Shown: positions 6,171 through 9,585 of the stretch, piece after piece | Layout: the number at the start of each line of letters is the position of its first letter | Position numbering within the stretch: the first letter of the stretch is position 1 | Source of the DNA: Candidatus Halarchaeoplasma halalkaliphilum | GTDB lineage: Archaea; Thermoplasmatota; Thermoplasmata; Halarchaeoplasmatales; Halarchaeoplasmataceae | Assembly: GCA_007133925.1 (NCBI GenBank) | Contig: SLLU01000143.1 | Span: 1-9,585 of the forward strand | Reading direction: 5' to 3' | Length of the DNA: 9,585 nt | Translations under genes and position numbers: made by a program | Notes under the pieces: model-generated | Seen by the model: only the letters and a program-made list of their open reading frames with translations | Database searches by the model: none | What the model was told of the DNA's origin: nothing

Positions 6171-6998
6171 CTAAACCGCTGTGTATTCGAAGATCTTTTT
6201 TCCGTCCTTGTAAACCCTAATCACACCTTCCGAAGACACCGCCATGGCTATGGAACGGGTATACGCGGTTATGGCAGCCGCCGCAAGGTGTCGGCCACCC
6301 AGGCCCTCATCCACCACATAGCTTCCGTCCCCGTCGAAGAGAACGTACCGTCCGGCGGCGATCGGATTCCCGTGTTCATCCAGAACCATGGCACCGTCCA
6401 TCATGGAGTATTCCTTCAACGTGTTCCAGCTTTCCCGCTGCTTAACGTTGAACTCACCTGCATAGCATCCTTCGAAGGGGTTCCGGACCACTTCCTTGGT
6501 CTGCTTGAGCACCCTGTTGGAATCGCCTATTATGAAAAGGGCACCCAGGGGTAATCCCTCCTTTCCCTCCCTGACCACCACAGTAGCCAGCTTGAAGGCC
6601 GCTTCCATAACGTTGAGATCCACCCGTTCTTTAATAACATCACGCAGGCTGGCAACACCTATCTTCGACATCTCAAAGCACATGACGGATTCTATGTTGG
6701 TACCTATGACCAGGACCACTTTATCAGATGTTTCCAGCAGACCTTCGGAGAAAAATCTCAGTATGAGGTCTTCGGCGTTATCCAGCACGTCCAATCCCAT
6801 GGGAGGGGAATGCTGTGTCTTTCTGAGCTTCACAGAGGGGCTGTGAAGGTGGGAAGTCAGGGGCGGTTTGCTGGTTGCGATTATGATCTGGGTGCCGGCC
6901 ACCGCCGGGCAGAGCTCCTCTATGAGCTGTTTTGAATCCGTGTAGAGGATTATCTTGTCAGGGGACAGGTCAGAAATGAGTTTGAATATGGGATTCAT
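6171..6998 (-). CDS. dacZ: Diadenylate cyclase, archaeal DacZ type (c-di-AMP synthase)
   Basis: 275-residue protein predicted to make cyclic di-AMP from two ATP, the second messenger tied to osmotic and potassium balance in archaea and many bacteria. Residues ~1-115 form an alpha/beta N-terminal domain like that of archaeal DacZ. The C-terminal DisA_N (DAC) domain spans ~130-270. With numbering from a possible GTG start three codons upstream, its DGA motif is in MMDGAMVLDEHG (202-213) and the second nucleotide motif is GLGGRHLAAAAIT (235-247), followed by AVSSEGVIRVYKDGK. Bacterial enzymes have R-H-R at the second site; here it is R-H-L. No membrane segment, so cytoplasmic. The ATG at 6998 is chosen over the GTG at 7007 because a GGTG site lies 6 bases before it. 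Its own TATA-like element is upstream. No c-di-AMP phosphodiesterase or transporter lies in the window. Confidence 0.88.
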   Translation of the reverse strand: MNPIFKLISDLSPDKIILYTDSKQLIEELCPAVAGTQIIIATSKPPLTSHLHSPSVKLRKTQHSPPMGLDVLDNAEDLILRFFSEGLLETSDKVVLVIGTNIESVMCFEMSKIGVASLRDVIKERVDLNVMEAAFKLATVVVREGKEGLPLGALFIIGDSNRVLKQTKEVVRNPFEGCYAGEFNVKQRESWNTLKEYSMMDGAMVLDEHGNPIAAGRYVLFDGDGSYVVDEGLGGRHLAAAAITAYTRSIAMAVSSEGVIRVYKDGKKIFEYTAV

Positions 6999-7036
6999 GT
7001 CGGACACCGTGTATTTAGTGAAGATACAGGTAGGGT

Positions 7037-7053
7037 GGTATTATCGTTTTCGG
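7037..7053 (-). promoter_or_regulatory. BRE/TATA-like element for the diadenylate cyclase gene
   Basis: Minus strand reads CCGAAAACGATAATACC: a purine-rich BRE-like CGAAAAC followed by GATAATAC. The predicted start site is near 7017, giving a leader of about 19 bases that contains GGTG before the ATG at 6998. The element lies within the 54-bp gap to the RNase Z stop, so the gene need not depend on RNase Z transcription. Confidence 0.4.
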
Positions 7054-7060
7054 ATGGCTT

Positions 7061-7957
7061 TCAAATATCGTATTCCGCAAGATCGTCGGGAATGACCGTA
7101 TCGGGAAAGATCTCTTTTGCGGCCTCCAGCAGTGGTTTTACGTTGTCGTACCTTGGGCTTATGTGAACCAAAAACAACCTTTCCACCCCTACGTCCCTGG
7201 CAAGTGAGGCGGCCATGTCCACCGAAGAATGATTGTGCTCCAGTGCCTTTTGGGCCATGGAAGGGTCGAAAGTGCCTTCGTGTACCAGTACGTGTGCATC
7301 CTTTGCGGCCCTACGGAGAGACGTACACGGTCTGGTATCCCCGCTGTACACCACGGTTCTTCCCTTTCTGGGAGGGCCCAGGACATCATCGGGTGAAAAA
7401 GTTTTACCGTTAACCGTTACGCTTTGACCCCTCTGAAGTCTCCCGAAAAGGGGCCCCTCGGGTATACCCATCTCCAGGGCCTTGGGTTTATCAAATCTTC
7501 CCGGACGGTCCCTCTCCCGAAAGCGGTATCCCAGGGACGGTACGTTGTGTTCCACACCGAAGGCATCCACAGAATAATCGGAAAAGCGTAGCACCGAACC
7601 TGGGTGTAAGTCCGTGACCGTCACGTCGAAATCCGGGCGAAAATATCCCATGCGCAGGAATGTACTCATGATAGACTCCGTACCCCGGGGACCGTATATC
7701 TCCAGAGCCCTGGTCCGCTGGTTCAATTTCATGCTCTGTACCAGACCAGGCACACCCAGGAAATGGTCCGCATGTAAATGAGTCACGAATATCCTGTCAA
7801 CCGACATGAAGGACACCGAAGAGCGCATGAGCTGCCTCTGGGTCCCCTCACCGCAGTCGAACAGGAGGGTTGAGCCACCTTTCACAATGGCCATGGCGGA
7901 AACGTTCCTTTTGGGGGAAGGATAACTGCCGCCGGTTCCAAGGAATACAAGTCGCAT
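7061..7957 (-). CDS. rnz: Ribonuclease Z (tRNA 3'-processing endonuclease)
   Basis: 298-residue metallo-beta-lactamase-fold enzyme that cuts the 3' trailer from tRNA precursors, two zinc ions per active site. Seen: the N-terminal MRLVFLGTGGSYPSPKRN, DCGEGTQRQL (34-43) typical of RNase Z, the zinc motif HLHADH (60-65), GVEHNVPSLGYRF with zinc-binding His (134-146), the flexible-arm region around RDRPGRFDKPKALEMG (149-164), SGDTRPC with bridging Asp (205-211), HEGTFD and the HNHSS His (226-245), and FLVHISPRY with the last zinc His (262-270). All metal ligands are present, and the length is the usual short form (~300). The ATG at 7957 gives the canonical N-terminus. It has no Shine-Dalgarno site and is only a few bases past the predicted start site, so a leaderless message is likely. 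Confidence 0.95.
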   Translation of the reverse strand: MRLVFLGTGGSYPSPKRNVSAMAIVKGGSTLLFDCGEGTQRQLMRSSVSFMSVDRIFVTHLHADHFLGVPGLVQSMKLNQRTRALEIYGPRGTESIMSTFLRMGYFRPDFDVTVTDLHPGSVLRFSDYSVDAFGVEHNVPSLGYRFRERDRPGRFDKPKALEMGIPEGPLFGRLQRGQSVTVNGKTFSPDDVLGPPRKGRTVVYSGDTRPCTSLRRAAKDAHVLVHEGTFDPSMAQKALEHNHSSVDMAASLARDVGVERLFLVHISPRYDNVKPLLEAAKEIFPDTVIPDDLAEYDI

Positions 7958-7978
7958 AAGCAGTAGTGAGGGCGACGA

Positions 7979-7992
7979 ACATTAAAAACATT
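7979..7992. promoter_or_regulatory. Shared A/T element between RNase Z and zinc-ribbon genes
   Basis: ACATTAAAAACATT is the main A/T run between the divergent genes at 7957 (minus) and 8036 (plus). On the minus strand it is about 28 bases before the RNase Z ATG (leaderless geometry). On the plus strand it predicts a start near 8010, upstream of the ribosome site at 8021. It may therefore act as a TATA element in both directions. A second A/T run at 8004-8019 is too close to the ribosome site to serve the plus-strand gene. Confidence 0.45.
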
Positions 7993-8020
7993 CGGTCCTA
8001 AGGCCAAATAAGTTAAATAC

Positions 8021-8027
8021 GGAGGTA
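8021..8027 (+). promoter_or_regulatory. Shine-Dalgarno site for the zinc-ribbon gene
   Basis: GGAGGTA, 8-9 bases before the ATG at 8036 and only 3-4 before another ATG at 8031. The ATG at 8031 opens a seven-codon frame ending at 8054, overlapping the true start out of frame. Confidence 0.75.
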
Positions 8028-8035
8028 AACATGGC

Positions 8036-8374
8036 ATGTACGGTGTTCCCTTGAACAAGGACGACGGACAGAACAGAGATGAAACGGAAGACGGAGGAAA
8101 AAAGGATATCAAGGAAAAGCTGGTCACCAGTCTCATGGAAGGCAAGAGGATGGAGGCCTATGCGGAGCACAGGACGGATGATATGCATCACTGTGACGTT
8201 TGCGACCGTATCACATACAAAAAGGTACCGGGGAAGGAGATCGGGACAAGATGGATATGTATAAACTGTCTGAAGAAGTTAAAGGAGATCCTGGATACCA
8301 TGGACCAGTGGGAGGAAGAGCTGGCCATGGAGAACAAGATGAAGGAACAGCTGGACGGTAACCTGGGTATATAG
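8036..8374 (+). CDS. Zinc-ribbon/coiled-coil protein of unknown function (112 aa)
   Basis: Not recognised as a named family. Residues 1-27 are charged and probably disordered (KDDGQNRDETEDGGKKD). An amphipathic helix follows (~25-48). A four-cysteine zinc-binding module is clear: CDVC (53-56) and CINC (75-78), separated by 18 residues containing ITYKKVPGKEIGTRWI. The C-terminal ~30 residues (LKKLKEILDTMDQWEEELAM onward) form a long charged helix suited to a coiled coil. There is no signal peptide or membrane segment, so it is cytoplasmic. Zn ribbons of this size in archaea often contact nucleic acid or RNA polymerase, but nothing here proves that. It has a perfect ribosome site, ends 48 bp before hef on the same strand, and is divergent from RNase Z. 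A hef-specific TATA-like element in the gap means co-transcription is possible but not required. Confidence 0.75.
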   Translation: MYGVPLNKDDGQNRDETEDGGKKDIKEKLVTSLMEGKRMEAYAEHRTDDMHHCDVCDRITYKKVPGKEIGTRWICINCLKKLKEILDTMDQWEEELAMENKMKEQLDGNLGI

Positions 8375-8389
8375 AGTCAAGGGCTCGAA

Positions 8390-8401
8390 GATTTAAAATA
8401 A
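8390..8401 (+). promoter_or_regulatory. TATA-like box of hef
   Basis: GATTTAAAATAA, centre about 28 bases before the GTG at 8423. The predicted start site is at or just before that codon, supporting a leaderless hef message starting with GTG. Confidence 0.5.
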
Positions 8402-8422
8402 GACGAAGGGTAATCGGTAAAC

Positions 8423-9585
8423 GTGGCTTTGGAAAGTGATATATTCAAAAACGATACTGTTGAAGAAAGGGCATATCAGGTGAACATAGCCAGAGTCGCC
8501 CGGGAGGTGTCCACCCTGGTGGTACTGCCCACGGGGATGGGGAAAACTGTCATAGCTTTTCTGGTCATGGCCAGGGTGAGAGAACGTGAGCCAGATGGCA
8601 AGATACTGTTCATGGCACCCACCAAACCCCTTGTCAACCAGCATGCCATTGATATAGAACAACTGCTGAACGTGGACAAGGTGAGCTTGTTCACGGGAGA
8701 GGTGAAACCCGAGGAAAGGGAAAGATTATGGGAGGAGAGCGATGTGGTGGTTTCCACACCCCAGGTGATAAGGAACGACCTCATGGCTGGACGCATAGAC
8801 CTCCATGACGTATCCCTGGTGATATTCGACGAGGCACACAGGGGAGTAGGCAATTACGCCTATGTTTACATAGGCGAGGTATATAAGCGACATGAGGGAC
8901 TTCGCCTGGGGCTGACGGCATCCCCGGGGAGCGACATAGAGACCATACTTGCGGTGTGCCAGGAATTGGGTTTCGAGAACGTGGAGATCAGAACCAAGTA
9001 CGATGAGGATGTCAGGGATTACGTGCACACCAGGGAGATCCAATGGGTGGATGTGAAGCTCACTCCCAAGCAGAGACAGATGGTGAACCTTCTCCAGGGT
9101 GTGAGGACATCCTACATAAAGGAACTCCAAAGGATGGGCATACTCGTGGGCAGGGACCCGGCCAGGACTCCAAAGAAGGACCTGCTTTCGGCCAACGGCA
9201 GGATCCACGCTGAACTGAGGAGCGGTGGAAAAAAATCACTGTATCATGCCGCCAGCGTGGTCGCCTCGTGCCTGAAACTGGATCACGCCATAGATCTGGC
9301 CCAAACCCAGGGTCCAGAAGGTCTCAGGGAATTCCTGGATAAGCTCCAAAATGAAGCGGATTCCAGGGGGGGCTCCAAGGCGGCATCAAGGCTCATGGAT
9401 CAGCCGGAGATCAAAGAGGTATCATTCATGCTCGACTCCATAAAGGAGGACCATCCCAAGGTGAATAAGGTTGTGGAGGTGGTGCGGGAGCAGTTCGGTA
9501 AAAAAAAGGATTCGAGGGTCATAGTTTTCACGTCCTACAGACAAACTGCCAGGAAGATGAACTACGAACTGGCCAGGGTGAAGGG
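8423..9585 (+). CDS. hef: Hef-type DEAH repair helicase, N-terminal 387 residues
   Basis: Partial gene leaving the window at the right edge. Superfamily 2 helicase of the Hef/FANCM type, which remodels stalled replication forks and branched DNA; complete Hef proteins add an XPF-like nuclease and HhH domain at the C-terminus, which is beyond the window here. Motifs: Q-like ERAYQVNIAR (15-24), Walker A LPTGMGKT (35-42), Ia APTKPLVNQH (65-74), STPQVIRND (111-119), DEAH in VIFDEAHRGVGNYAYVYI (133-150), motif III GLTASPG (163-169), then a helical insertion (~200-345) characteristic of Hef, and the start of the second motor domain IVFTSYR (367-373). The frame is open without interruption from 8423. 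An in-frame stop at 8411 bounds it upstream, so the GTG at 8423 (or TTG at 8429) is the start. No Shine-Dalgarno site is evident. Whether the nuclease half is present cannot be seen; a helicase-only form is possible. Confidence 0.92.
   Translation, partial: MALESDIFKNDTVEERAYQVNIARVAREVSTLVVLPTGMGKTVIAFLVMARVREREPDGKILFMAPTKPLVNQHAIDIEQLLNVDKVSLFTGEVKPEERERLWEESDVVVSTPQVIRNDLMAGRIDLHDVSLVIFDEAHRGVGNYAYVYIGEVYKRHEGLRLGLTASPGSDIETILAVCQELGFENVEIRTKYDEDVRDYVHTREIQWVDVKLTPKQRQMVNLLQGVRTSYIKELQRMGILVGRDPARTPKKDLLSANGRIHAELRSGGKKSLYHAASVVASCLKLDHAIDLAQTQGPEGLREFLDKLQNEADSRGGSKAASRLMDQPEIKEVSFMLDSIKEDHPKVNKVVEVVREQFGKKKDSRVIVFTSYRQTARKMNYELARVK

Noticed and set aside
8726..9208. 160-codon minus-strand reading frame opposite hef
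   Set aside because: Antisense to helicase motifs Ib to III and beyond; no independent evidence for a gene.

Overview
The window reads as archaeal chromosome, most likely from a euryarchaeal lineage. The evidence is a clamp-loader small subunit of archaeal/eukaryotic type, a HerA-NurA end-resection pair, a Hef-type DEAH repair helicase, an archaeal diadenylate cyclase with an N-terminal accessory domain, and a RNase Z. AT-rich TATA-like boxes sit about 25 bp before several start codons, and perfect GGAGGT Shine-Dalgarno sites precede others. Base composition is near 50% GC, with frequent ATA (Ile) and AGG (Arg) codons. I cannot name the genus. A Thermoplasmata-like or related euryarchaeal lineage is only a guess, based partly on the presence of a cold-shock protein.

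Layout from left to right. On the minus strand a two-gene unit leaves the window at the left edge: a small helix-extended-helix-like protein, then an unidentified partial gene. It diverges from rfcS (replication factor C small subunit, 412-1365, plus). rfcS converges, one base apart, on a YjbQ/UPF0047 family gene (minus). Upstream of that on the same strand is a DUF4143-type AAA+ ATPase gene (1839-3152). Its own upstream region carries two identical 20-bp copies of a partly palindromic sequence, exactly 33 bp apart. Next come herA (3256-4749) and nurA (4763-5782), forming a minus-strand operon with nurA first.

A divergent promoter region then separates nurA from a cold-shock-domain gene (5919-6113, plus), which has a perfect Shine-Dalgarno site. 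The cold-shock gene converges on a diadenylate cyclase gene (dacZ type, minus), which is followed by a RNase Z gene (minus, own promoter). A further divergent promoter leads to a 112-residue zinc-ribbon/coiled-coil protein (plus). The window ends inside the helicase half of a hef gene (8423 onward, plus).

Functionally this is mainly an information-processing neighbourhood: clamp loading, double-strand-break end resection (HerA translocase plus NurA nuclease), fork repair (Hef), tRNA 3'-end maturation (RNase Z) and a second-messenger enzyme making c-di-AMP. The DUF4143 ATPase looks like an accessory insertion. It is visibly more AT-rich than its neighbours in the stretches I counted and is the only gene with an operator-like repeat pair. 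I saw no tRNA or rRNA gene, CRISPR array, insertion sequence or replication origin. No gene-free stretch exceeds about 140 bp. I did not find a convincing new multi-gene system. The best leads are the repeat-controlled ATPase, the uncharacterised zinc-ribbon gene before hef, and the small unknown genes divergent from rfcS.
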